Part shown: piece after piece, positions 1 through 7,150 of the stretch
Position numbering within the stretch: position 1 is the first letter of the stretch
Layout: the number at the start of each line of letters is the position of its first letter
DNA from: Anaerolineae bacterium
GTDB lineage: Bacteria > Chloroflexota > Anaerolineae > B4-G1
Direction: 5' to 3'
DNA length: 7,554 bases
Assembly (NCBI GenBank): GCA_030620125.1
Contig: JAUXFI010000098.1
Location: 1-7,554 of the forward strand
Notes under the pieces: model-generated
Seen by the model: only the letters and a program-made list of their open reading frames with translations
The model's database searches: none
Told to the model about the DNA's origin: nothing
Made by a program: the position numbers and the translations under genes

Positions 1-198
1 GCCGAGGTCGAAGAAGAAGAGCCAGAGCCAGCCGTGATTGAGGCAGCCGAGGTCGAAGAAGAAGAAGAAGAGCCAGCCGTGATCGAGGCAGCCGAGGTCG
101 AAGAAGAAGAAGAAGAAGAGCCAGAGCCAGCCGTGATCGAAGCTGCCGTGGTTGAAGAAGAAGAAGCCACAGAGCCAGAAATGGCGGTGAGCGAAGCG
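1..198 (+). repeat. Imperfect in-frame tandem repeat (45-54 base units)
   Basis: There are four consecutive units: 1-45, 46-90, 91-144 and a diverged 145-198. Each of the first three has the protein pattern A-E-V-E(4 to 7)-P-(E-P)-A-V-I-E-A. The units differ mainly in the number of GAA codons and in the presence of one extra Glu-Pro pair, as expected from slippage and unequal exchange in whole codons. The array starts at the window edge, so more copies may lie to the left. Confidence 0.85.
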
Positions 199-228
199 AC
201 AAAAGCTGAGAAGGAAGCCGCAATATAA
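1..228 (+). CDS. C-terminal part of an acidic tandem-repeat protein (5' end outside window)
   Basis: The frame is open from the first base and ends at TAA 226-228, giving 75 visible residues; the true start lies to the left. The protein is dominated by Glu, Ala, Val and Pro. It consists of imperfect copies of a unit like AEVEEEEPEPAVIEA, then a degenerate tail ending in KEAAI. There is no recognisable fold, catalytic motif, signal peptide or membrane segment, and it should be disordered and strongly negative. I do not recognise a family. It could be the acidic tail of a larger upstream protein. It could also be an N-terminal extension of IF-1 cut off by a nonsense mutation, because the frame reopens after the TAA and is the same frame as infA at 325. 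A GTG at 34-36 would be an internal start, but no ribosome binding site supports it. I am confident that it is coding, but not of its identity. Confidence 0.65.
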   Translation, partial: AEVEEEEPEPAVIEAAEVEEEEEEPAVIEAAEVEEEEEEEPEPAVIEAAVVEEEEATEPEMAVSEATKAEKEAAI

Positions 229-324
229 GAGGCAGACACTGAGGAAACCGCACCACTCACAACACCAGCCACAACAAAAGATGCAGCCCCTCAGACAAAA
301 AGTCTAGCGGAAGAGAGTAACTGG
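229..324 (+). other. Open stretch in frame with both the acidic ORF and infA
   Basis: After the TAA at 226-228 the same frame continues for 32 sense codons to the infA ATG. The translated stretch is rich in Thr, Ala, Pro and Glu (for example [16 protein letters not shown]), like a disordered linker. It contains no ATG, GTG or TTG codon in this frame, so on its own it cannot start translation. It could be the remnant of a linker that once joined the acidic region to IF-1, or simply an untranslated leader for infA. No convincing promoter or terminator was seen here. Confidence 0.55.
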
Positions 325-567
325 ATGGGCAAGAAAAAAGAGGACACAATAGAGGTGGAGGGCACTGTCATTGAGGCTTTGCCAGGCACCCAGTTCCGCG
401 TAAGACTTGACAACGACCACGAGATACTGGCCTACCTCTCCGGAAAGATGCGCAGGTACTATATACGTATTCTGCTGGGCGACCGCGTGCGGGTGGTACT
501 CTCTCCTTATGACCTAACACGTGGTCGAATTGTCTACCGGTATAAGCGCAACTTTCAGCGGGAGTAG
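325..567 (+). CDS. infA: Translation initiation factor IF-1
   Basis: This is an 80-residue cytoplasmic OB-fold protein of the IF-1 family. IF-1 binds the A site of the 30S subunit and works with IF-2 and IF-3 during initiation. The family core is clear: [18 protein letters not shown] at about residues 9-26, then [18 protein letters not shown] at about 38-55, and [14 protein letters not shown] at about 59-72. It is slightly longer than the 72-residue E. coli protein because of a lysine-rich N-terminus and a basic C-terminal extension (KRNFQRE). The ATG at 325 is chosen because the family match begins within a few residues of it. The ribosome binding site is weak (GGAAGAG at 309-315). infA is normally found near secY, adk, map, rpmJ and rpsM, but here its downstream neighbour is the convergent prmA. 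The frame upstream is open back to the TAA at 226, which raises the possibility of a lost N-terminal extension. Confidence 0.96.
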   Translation: MGKKKEDTIEVEGTVIEALPGTQFRVRLDNDHEILAYLSGKMRRYYIRILLGDRVRVVLSPYDLTRGRIVYRYKRNFQRE

Positions 568-569
568 CC

Positions 570-1442
570 CTACCTGAACATCAGGCACACCCAATCCTCG
601 CTCTGTCGTCGTTCTGCCAGAGTAAGCCCTCCCCACTCCAACGCCGTCACGACTTCCGGCTCCTGATCGGCGATGATACCGGCAGCGATCAGAGTCCCAC
701 CAGGGCGCACGCGCACTGCAAGCCCCCCCCGCGCCATCTCTACGATAACTTTTGCCAGGATGTTGACCACCACCAGGTCGTAGCTCCCCGACACCTCTGG
801 GAGAGACCCGCCCCTCACGCTCACGATCTCCTGCACCCCGTTGACCACCACGTTGCCCCGTGCCGTTTTGACTGCCACAGGATCGTTGTCAACTGCGAGC
901 ACACGTCCAGCACCCAACTTGGCTGCCGCAATCGCCAGGATACCAGAACCCGTGCCCAGGTCGAGCACTTGCGTCCCTGAGGATACCAACTCCTCCAACG
1001 CCGCCAGGCACATCTGCGTCGTGGGATGCAAGCCGGTGCCAAAGGCCATTCCCGGATCCAACTGGATGACGACGTCTCCAGGCACAGGCGCATAATCTAG
1101 CCACGATGGCCGGATGACGATGTGCTGACCCAGGTGCAGAACGCTCAACCGTTCCTTCCACGCTTCAGCCCAGTCCGCTTCGGCGACAAACTGGAAAGTT
1201 GGAGCGGGAATGGCCCGAATCTGACCCAGGTGCCAAAGCGCTTCCTCGACACGACGCTTTTTGGCCCGCAGCTCGTCATCGGCAGGTATGTAGGCCCTAA
1301 CGATAACCGGGCCTACGTTCCAACCCTCAGGCCCGGCTTCGATGGCCACCCCACGATAGGCGTAGCGCGAAAGAACCTCGGCTACCGCCTCCGCAGTCTC
1401 ATTCTCTACCGTTACGCTGACTTCAAGCCACTGCTCTATCAA
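570..1442 (-). CDS. prmA: Ribosomal protein L11 methyltransferase PrmA
   Basis: This is a class I SAM-dependent methyltransferase that methylates lysines and the N-terminus of ribosomal protein L11. From the TTG at 1440-1442 it has 290 residues, close to E. coli PrmA (293). Residues 5-12 (WLEVSVTV) match the usual family N-terminus, followed by the substrate-recognition domain. The conserved DPGMAFGTGLHPTT block is at 129-142, the SAM-binding motif VLDLGTGSGILA at 159-170, the acidic AVDND at 183-187, and VVVNIL at 224-229 near the active site. TTG is preferred because the family homology starts there, a GGGGA lies upstream, and the gene then begins 25 bases after dnaJ. The alternative ATG at 1494-1496 adds 18 residues, overlaps dnaJ by 29 bases and has no ribosome binding site. 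It is the last gene of the hrcA operon, as in several Firmicutes. A run of eight G (723-730) does not break the frame. Confidence 0.95.
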   Translation of the reverse strand: MIEQWLEVSVTVENETAEAVAEVLSRYAYRGVAIEAGPEGWNVGPVIVRAYIPADDELRAKKRRVEEALWHLGQIRAIPAPTFQFVAEADWAEAWKERLSVLHLGQHIVIRPSWLDYAPVPGDVVIQLDPGMAFGTGLHPTTQMCLAALEELVSSGTQVLDLGTGSGILAIAAAKLGAGRVLAVDNDPVAVKTARGNVVVNGVQEIVSVRGGSLPEVSGSYDLVVVNILAKVIVEMARGGLAVRVRPGGTLIAAGIIADQEPEVVTALEWGGLTLAERRQSEDWVCLMFR

Positions 1443-1467
1443 TCTACCAGTTCCCCAATTTGCCGGA

Positions 1468-2668
<1,201 letters not shown>

Positions 2669-4561
2669 CTACGCTTCGCTGAACTCGCCCTCGACAACGT
2701 CTTCCTCACCATCCCCGGAGGGTTCGCCCTCTGGCGGTGGAGGAGCCTCCGGCCCGGCATCCTGGTACATCGCGGCCCCCACCTGCTGCATCGCCTGGCT
2801 CAACTCGTCTGCGCACCGGCGGATGGCGCTGACGTCGCTGCCCTGCAGGGCGCTCTTGAGCGCTTCGATCTTGGGCTCCGTCTCAGAGCGCAGGTTTGCG
2901 GGCACTTTGTCCCCTTGCTCTCGCAGGAACTTTTCGGCGCTGTAGACGGTGTTGTCGCCGATATTGCGCGCCTCCACTTCTTCCTTTCTCCGCTCATCCT
3001 GCTCACGATAGCGCTCGGCATCCCGGACCATCTGCTCAACCTCTTCGTCTGCAAGGCCGCTGGAGGGGATGATCTGCATGGACTGTTCACGTGCGGTGGC
3101 CTTGTCCAAAGCAGAGACGTTGAGAATACCGTTAGCATCAATGTCGAAGGTGACTTCGATTTGAGGGATGCCACGAGGCGCGGGTGGGATGCCATCGAGG
3201 ATGAATTTCCCCAGGCTCTTGTTGTCGGCTGCCATAGGGCGCTCCCCCTGTACCACGTTGATCTCCACCTGCGTCTGGCCGTCAGTGGCGGTGGAAAAGA
3301 TCTGACTCTTGCGGGTAGGAATGGTGGTATTGCGCTCAATGAGCGAGGTAGCCACACCGCCCAAGGTCTCAATGCTCAGCGACAGCGGGGTCACATCGAG
3401 CAGAAGCACATCCTTGACCTCGCCACCGAGGACGCCAGCCTGGATGGACGCGCCAAGACCCACCACCTCGTCAGGGTTGACCCCCTTGTGAGGTTCTCTA
3501 TTGAAGAAATCGGCCACTTTTTGTTGAATGGCCGGCATGCGGATCATACCACCCACCAAGATGACCTCGTCAATGTCGGCGGGCTTTAGTTTGGCGTCGG
3601 CCATAGCCAGCTTGCAAGGCTCAACGGTGCGTTCGATCAGGTCATCAGTCAGTTGCTCCAGCTTGGCCCGCGTGAGTTTCATCAGCAGGTGCTTGGGGCC
3701 GGAGGCATCGGCGGTGATAAAGGGCAAGTTGATCTCCGTCTCCATCACCGTAGAAAGCTCAACCTTGGCCTTTTCGCACGCCTCCTTCAGCCGCTGAAGG
3801 GCCTGACGGTCTTCGCGCAGGTCAATGCCTTGCTCCCTCTTGAACTCGTCGGCCACCCAGTCAATGACACACTGGTCCCAGTCATCCCCTCCCAGGAAAG
3901 TATCACCATTGGTCGAGCGCACCTCAAAGACGCCATCGCCGACGTCAAGGATAGAGATGTCAAAGGTGCCGCCGCCCAGGTCAAAGACGGCGATGGTCTC
4001 GTCCTTCTTCTTGTCGAGACCATAGGCCAGCGAAGATGCGGTCGGCTCGTTGATGATACGCAACACCTCCAGCCCGGCGATCCGTCCAGCGTCTTTGGTC
4101 GCCTGGCGCTGGCTGTCGTTAAAGTAGGCCGGGACAGTGATGACCGCCTGGGTGACCTCCTCGCCCAGGTAGGCCTCGGCGTCGGTCTTGATCTTTTGCA
4201 GGATCATGGCCGAGACCTCCGGCGGACTGTACTCCTTGTCCCCCATCCAGACTCGCACGTCCCCGTTAGAGGCCGCCGTGATCTTGTAGGGAACCAACTC
4301 TAGCGCCCGCTGCACCTCCGCGTCACTGAACTTGCGGCCCATGAAGCGTTTGATGGAAAAGACAGTATTCTCGGGGTTGACGACAGCCTGCCGTTTGGCC
4401 ACCTGCCCGACCATCCGCTCCCCCGTTTTGGGGTTAATAGCCACGACCGACGGGAACAACCGCCCTCCCTCGGCACTGGGCACAACGGTGGGCTCACCCC
4501 CCAACATCACTCCGCAGACCGAGTTGGTCATGCCCAGATCAATACCGATGATTTTACTCAT
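2669..4561 (-). CDS. dnaK: Hsp70 chaperone DnaK
   Basis: This is an ATP-dependent folding chaperone working with DnaJ and GrpE in the cytoplasm. It has 630 residues with the full architecture. The nucleotide-binding domain starts with [10 protein letters not shown] (5-14) and has K71, the FDLGGGTFD loop (193-201, with T199) and VGGMIRMP (336-343). The linker DVLLLDV is at 384-390, the substrate-binding beta domain at about 391-500, and the helical lid from about 501. The C-terminus is disordered and ends in [12 protein letters not shown]. The segment corresponding to E. coli residues about 77-100 is present; Firmicute DnaK lacks it. Two Thr of the usual ATP-binding loops are changed: T11 to Met in DLGTTNS and T to Ile at 340 in GGMTRMP. 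The start is firm: AAGGAG (4571-4576) lies 9 bases before the ATG. The gene follows grpE by 47 bases without its own CIRCE, so it depends on the hrcA promoter. Confidence 0.98.
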   Translation of the reverse strand: MSKIIGIDLGMTNSVCGVMLGGEPTVVPSAEGGRLFPSVVAINPKTGERMVGQVAKRQAVVNPENTVFSIKRFMGRKFSDAEVQRALELVPYKITAASNGDVRVWMGDKEYSPPEVSAMILQKIKTDAEAYLGEEVTQAVITVPAYFNDSQRQATKDAGRIAGLEVLRIINEPTASSLAYGLDKKKDETIAVFDLGGGTFDISILDVGDGVFEVRSTNGDTFLGGDDWDQCVIDWVADEFKREQGIDLREDRQALQRLKEACEKAKVELSTVMETEINLPFITADASGPKHLLMKLTRAKLEQLTDDLIERTVEPCKLAMADAKLKPADIDEVILVGGMIRMPAIQQKVADFFNREPHKGVNPDEVVGLGASIQAGVLGGEVKDVLLLDVTPLSLSIETLGGVATSLIERNTTIPTRKSQIFSTATDGQTQVEINVVQGERPMAADNKSLGKFILDGIPPAPRGIPQIEVTFDIDANGILNVSALDKATAREQSMQIIPSSGLADEEVEQMVRDAERYREQDERRKEEVEARNIGDNTVYSAEKFLREQGDKVPANLRSETEPKIEALKSALQGSDVSAIRRCADELSQAMQQVGAAMYQDAGPEAPPPPEGEPSGDGEEDVVEGEFSEA

Positions 4562-4608
4562 TACACACTACTCCTTTTTGGTCTCAAGCCACCGATTTTC
4601 CGCCACAT

Positions 4609-5265
4609 CTACCCTTCTGATGATTCCGGCTCCGGAGCAACCGGGGCCTTGGCCACCCGCACCAACGCGGGCCGCAACACACGCTCGCCAAGAATGTAGC
4701 CCCGTTGCACCTCGCCGATGATCTGACCCTCCTCGTAGCCTGGAGCATCCTCGTGAGTCACGGCATCGTGGCAATGAGGATCGAAAGCCTGCCCCTCGGT
4801 CTCAATAGGCTTGACGCCCTCGGATTCGAGAAAGGCGTCTAGCTTGTGCTGGATCAAAAAGATGCCCTCACACCAAGTCAGTCGCTCCAAATCAGTGGGT
4901 AAAGTCGCGATGGCCCGCTCAAAGTCGTCCACGATGGGTAGCAGTTTGCGCAGCAGGGCCGCGTTTGCCAGTACCATTACCTGCGCTCGCTCTGCCTCCT
5001 GCCGCTTCTTGTAGTTGGAGAACTCTGCCTGAGTCCGCTGCCAACCGTCGAGATACTCGGCCGCCTGGGCTTGGGCTTCCTCCAACTCTTCCTGCAATTT
5101 CTCCAGCTCTTCGCCTTCCTCCTCCAGCCCCTCCTCAACCACTGCCGCTTCTTCCGCTACTTCCTCCCCTTGCTCAATGATCTCTGATTGAGCTTCGCTC
5201 CCTCCTTCTCCTCCTTCTTCTTCAATCAGAGTTTCAGTCTTTTTCTTTTTCATCTTCTTTGTCAC
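4609..5265 (-). CDS. grpE: Nucleotide exchange factor GrpE
   Basis: GrpE is the dimeric exchange factor that releases ADP from DnaK. From the GTG at 5263-5265 it has 218 residues. The first ten residues are lysine-rich (VTKKMKKKK), followed by a strongly acidic, probably disordered stretch at about 15-60. A long coiled-coil helix follows at about 60-110, containing the conserved EFSNYKKRQEAER. The beta head domain carries FDPHCHDAV (161-169), and GYILGERVLRPALVRVA (189-205) is the family hallmark. GTG is chosen because a perfect AGGAGG (5271-5276) sits 5 bases upstream. The upstream ATGs at 5293-5295 and 5284-5286 would place that Shine-Dalgarno inside the gene. It lies 46 bases after hrcA and 47 before dnaK. 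Confidence 0.96.
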   Translation of the reverse strand: MTKKMKKKKTETLIEEEGGEGGSEAQSEIIEQGEEVAEEAAVVEEGLEEEGEELEKLQEELEEAQAQAAEYLDGWQRTQAEFSNYKKRQEAERAQVMVLANAALLRKLLPIVDDFERAIATLPTDLERLTWCEGIFLIQHKLDAFLESEGVKPIETEGQAFDPHCHDAVTHEDAPGYEEGQIIGEVQRGYILGERVLRPALVRVAKAPVAPEPESSEG

Positions 5266-5270
5266 TTGAA

Positions 5271-5276
5271 CCTCCT
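5271..5276 (-). promoter_or_regulatory. Shine-Dalgarno of grpE that decides a GTG start
   Basis: The minus strand carries the perfect consensus AGGAGG, 5 bases before GTG 5263-5265. The next in-frame ATG (5251-5253) is 17 bases away, and the upstream ATGs have no comparable site. This supports a GTG start. Confidence 0.85.
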
Positions 5277-5287
5277 GACCGTCCATG

Positions 5288-5308
5288 ATTGTCATTTGTC
5301 ATTGTTCA
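5288..5308 (-). repeat. Three TGA-headed heptads between hrcA and grpE
   Basis: The minus strand reads TGAACAA, TGACAAA, TGACAAT as consecutive 7-base units just after the hrcA stop and before the grpE ribosome binding site. The first unit also occurs in the gap at 7099-7119, and the pattern resembles the TGAG units after dnaK. Confidence 0.5.
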
Positions 5309-5311
5309 CTG

Positions 5312-6343
5312 CTACTCCGCATACATATCATACACCATATCGGAAAGCAGATCGGCGATGTAACGCACAGCCGAAATAGCGCGACCGTAGAACATACGAG
5401 TAGGCCCTACGACGCCCAGCGCCCCGGTGACAAAGCCTGTTACCCCGTAACGCGCCAGCACCAGGCTGCAAGTCTGGAGCTCATCCCAACGCCCCTCGCC
5501 GCCAATCAGCACTCGGACACTGCCGACGTCCGGGCTGAGGACATCGGCCAGTATCATCTCGAAAAAACCGCGCTCCTCCATTACCCGCACCAGCCCCTGC
5601 GCCTTTTCTCCCTCGGCAAACTCGGGCTGCTGCAAAACCGTGCCCAACCCATCACGGTAGACAACTCCAGCAGCGCGCACATCAGTGCGCTGTATGATGT
5701 CCACCACGAGCCTGACCACATCGGCTTCGAAAGAGGGCAGGCTGCTCACGCGGGTTTGGATCTCGTCGGCAGCTAACCCGTTACAGAGCTGATTGATCCG
5801 ATCACTGGCCTCGTTGAGCTCCTCCTGATTGAGAGGTTCGAGCAGAGTCAACATCTGCTGCTTGACCAACCCCCCCTGCAGAACCAGGACAAGCAACACA
5901 ACTCGCCCCTGGGTGGCAATGAGCCGCAGGTGCTTGTAACGCGCCTGGGTAGCCTGGGGCGCGGTCACCAGGGCAGCCCCGCGGGCGGTGCGGGCCAGGA
6001 CGGAGGCCGTCAACGGCATCCACTGTTCAAAGTCCCGGCGCGCCTGGTGAAACTGATGGGCGATAGTGAGACGCTCCTGCAAGGGCAAGTCCACCTCTCC
6101 CAACAGCCGCTCCACAAAGTGACGGTAGCCTTTGTGCGTGGGGAATCGCCCAGCAGAAGTATGAGGGTGAGAGAGATACCCCAATTCCTCCAGTTGCGCC
6201 AACTCGTTGCGCACGGTAGCAGTGCTCACCTGGAGATCATAATGCTCGACCAACACACGGGAACTGATTGGAGAGACGCTCTTTACGTACTCCCTCACGA
6301 CCAGGCCCAATATCGTCCGCTGGCGAGACGTCAACTCTTCCAT
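5312..6343 (-). CDS. hrcA: Heat-inducible transcription repressor HrcA
   Basis: HrcA represses class I heat-shock genes by binding CIRCE. In the known systems its activity depends on GroEL or other chaperones, which release it on heat stress. From ATG 6341-6343 the protein has 343 residues, normal for the family. The N-terminal winged helix-turn-helix covers about 1-75, with VSTATVRNELAQLEELGYL (39-57) as recognition region and HTSAGRFPTHKGYRHFV (61-77) as the family hallmark. The rest is the GAF-like and dimerisation part. The upstream ATG at 6356-6358 would add five residues but lies one base from CIRCE. The chosen ATG has GAGGGAG (6346-6352) in front, and the family N-terminus (MEELTSRQRTIL) starts there. 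It is the first gene of the operon and its operator overlaps its own leader, so it is autoregulated. Confidence 0.97.
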   Translation of the reverse strand: MEELTSRQRTILGLVVREYVKSVSPISSRVLVEHYDLQVSTATVRNELAQLEELGYLSHPHTSAGRFPTHKGYRHFVERLLGEVDLPLQERLTIAHQFHQARRDFEQWMPLTASVLARTARGAALVTAPQATQARYKHLRLIATQGRVVLLVLVLQGGLVKQQMLTLLEPLNQEELNEASDRINQLCNGLAADEIQTRVSSLPSFEADVVRLVVDIIQRTDVRAAGVVYRDGLGTVLQQPEFAEGEKAQGLVRVMEERGFFEMILADVLSPDVGSVRVLIGGEGRWDELQTCSLVLARYGVTGFVTGALGVVGPTRMFYGRAISAVRYIADLLSDMVYDMYAE

Positions 6344-6345
6344 TT

Positions 6346-6352
6346 CTCCCTC
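6346..6352 (-). promoter_or_regulatory. Shine-Dalgarno of hrcA
   Basis: GAGGGAG on the minus strand leaves 5 bases between its GAGG core and ATG 6341-6343. It lies between CIRCE and the start, and it favours this start over the ATG at 6356-6358, for which the site would be internal. Confidence 0.75.
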
Positions 6353-6359
6353 ATGCATT

Positions 6360-6386
6360 TTAGCACTCTCGCTTGTAGAGTGCTAA
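6360..6386 (-). promoter_or_regulatory. CIRCE operator, perfect consensus
   Basis: TTAGCACTC (6360-6368) and GAGTGCTAA (6378-6386) form a perfect 9-base inverted repeat with a 9-base spacer, exactly the CIRCE consensus bound by HrcA. It starts about a dozen bases downstream of the -10 box and ends just before the hrcA ribosome binding site. It therefore covers the start of the transcript and can block initiation of the whole operon. It is the only CIRCE seen in the window. Confidence 0.98.
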
Positions 6387-6398
6387 AGTTCGGCCCCA

Positions 6399-6427
6399 AT
6401 GATACCACAGGGCAAAGAATCTGTCAA
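6399..6427 (-). promoter_or_regulatory. Sigma-70 type promoter of the hrcA operon
   Basis: On the minus strand a perfect -35 TTGACA (6422-6427) is separated by 17 bases from TATCAT (6399-6404), which matches five of six positions of TATAAT. Transcription should start near 6392, just ahead of CIRCE. This is the standard arrangement for vegetative-sigma transcription under HrcA repression. Confidence 0.92.
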
Positions 6428-6478
6428 ACCAGGGGATGGTCAGGGGGCCAGGAGACCTCGCTCCGCCCCTCATTCGAC

Positions 6479-6503
6479 GAGCCAGCACCCCCTGGTGCGG
6501 CTC
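6479..6503 (-). other. GC-rich hairpin downstream of the DUF1232 gene
   Basis: GAGCC (6479-6483) and GCACC (6485-6489) pair with GGTGC (6494-6498) and GGCTC (6499-6503), giving ten base pairs with one bulged base and a 4-base loop. It lies in the 176-base gap between the DUF1232 stop and the CIRCE, about 60 bases after the stop. No U tract follows on either strand, so it is at most a weak terminator or a barrier between the two transcription units. Nothing else coding is seen in the gap. Confidence 0.4.
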
Positions 6504-6562
6504 CGTTCGGCACGTAGGCTCGCCTCACTCCTCAAGAATCGGATCCACTGAGGCTACGCTTC

Positions 6563-6985
6563 CTACGTTTCCGCTTCCTCCATCTCTGGCGCTTCGAGTT
6601 CGTACTCTCCCTCAATCACCACAGACGGCCCGCCATCTTTCTCATCCACCACGCGCCACTCCTTGATGCGCGCCCCTAACGCCAGCAGGTGCTCGCGCAC
6701 CACATCCGGCGGCGCCAACTCGACAAAGAGCTTGATCCCGATCAGCAGCACAGCGAGATCGTCCAGTTGGCCCAGGCCCGGCAGTATGGCAGCAGGGATA
6801 AAGTCCACGGGGGAGAGCACGTAAACCAGCGCTACCGATGGAACCAGCTTCACCCACATCGGCACGCGCTGGTCCCAGAACAACCGCCAGGCCAGACGTA
6901 CCTGGCGGGCCGCATCCTGCACCCAGGACAACAGTGCGCTGGCATCATTCGGCTTGAGAGGCATTGGACGTCGGTCTTCACTCAT
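6563..6985 (-). CDS. DUF1232 (YkvA-like) small membrane protein
   Basis: The protein has 140 residues. Its centre (about 42-100) has the DUF1232 signature: VPMWVKLVPSVALVYVLSPVDFIPAAILPG, then LGQLDDLAVLLIGIKLFVE. The conserved SPVDFIP and GxxDD elements are both present. The signature region forms hydrophobic helices of probably one or two membrane passes. The N-terminus is polar, with aromatic and basic residues (RLAWRLFWDQR), and the C-terminal tail is acidic (APEMEEAET). The molecular function of DUF1232 proteins is not established. The start is well supported: AAGGAG (6992-6997) lies 6 bases before ATG 6983-6985, and a TATAAT box is at 7018-7023. It is transcribed in the same direction as the chaperone operon but upstream of the CIRCE promoter, so it is probably a separate unit. 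Confidence 0.92.
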   Translation of the reverse strand: MSEDRRPMPLKPNDASALLSWVQDAARQVRLAWRLFWDQRVPMWVKLVPSVALVYVLSPVDFIPAAILPGLGQLDDLAVLLIGIKLFVELAPPDVVREHLLALGARIKEWRVVDEKDGGPSVVIEGEYELEAPEMEEAET

Positions 6986-7017
6986 CGTTTACTCCTTGGT
7001 GTGAGCAATACACAACA

Positions 7018-7045
7018 ATTATATCCCCTTCATCTGAATACGCAA
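7018..7045 (-). promoter_or_regulatory. Promoter of the DUF1232 gene
   Basis: On the minus strand a perfect TATAAT (7018-7023) lies 16 bases downstream of TTGCGT (7040-7045), a three-of-six match to the -35 consensus. Transcription should start near 7011, giving a leader of about 26 bases that contains the AAGGAG site. The -35 overlaps the left arm of the inverted repeat at 7041-7065. Confidence 0.65.
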
Positions 7046-7065
7046 CTTGGGCAAGTAGAGTTGCG
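7041..7065. repeat. Operator-like inverted repeat in the divergent promoter region
   Basis: CGCAACT (7041-7047) and AGTTGCG (7059-7065) are perfect inverted copies around an 11-base spacer, extendable to nine of ten matches. Nested inside is a second small palindrome, ACTTG-GG-CAAGT (7045-7056). The left arm overlaps the -35 of the DUF1232 promoter, a position expected for a regulator binding site. No regulator is identified. Confidence 0.5.
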
Positions 7066-7098
7066 CATACGCAGTCAATGATCAGCTTCACGCCACCA

Positions 7099-7119
7099 CC
7101 TGTCATTGTCAATTGTTCA
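7099..7119 (-). repeat. Three heptads related to those between hrcA and grpE
   Basis: The minus strand reads TGAACAA (7113-7119), TTGACAA (7106-7112) and TGACAGG (7099-7105). The first unit is identical to the first unit at 5302-5308. It overlaps the -35 of the plus-strand promoter. Confidence 0.45.
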
Positions 7120-7141
7120 TTTCTCCCAGTCGGGCTATAAT
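7113..7141 (+). promoter_or_regulatory. Plus-strand promoter giving a near-leaderless mRNA
   Basis: TTGTTC (7113-7118), a weak -35, stands 17 bases before a perfect TATAAT (7136-7141). The ATG of the next gene begins at 7151, only nine bases after the -10. Transcription would start at about 7148-7150, so the mRNA would have almost no leader, and no Shine-Dalgarno is seen upstream of the ATG. Confidence 0.7.
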
Positions 7142-7150
7142 AAGCGCACT

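Noticed and set aside
573..585. Small palindrome CCTGA-ACA-TCAGG near the prmA stop as a terminator
   Set aside because: It has a five-base stem only, lies inside the prmA coding sequence and has no U tract.
3653..4303. Plus-strand open frame of 216 codons opposite the dnaK ATPase domain
   Set aside because: Same reason: dnaK is intact on the other strand and this frame shows no recognisable domain.
5266..5295. grpE start at ATG 5293-5295 or 5284-5286
   Set aside because: This would put the perfect AGGAGG inside the gene, and there is no upstream ribosome binding site. The GTG at 5263-5265 fits far better.
6344..6358. hrcA start at ATG 6356-6358
   Set aside because: It lies one base from CIRCE without room for a ribosome binding site, and the family N-terminus begins at the ATG 6341-6343.
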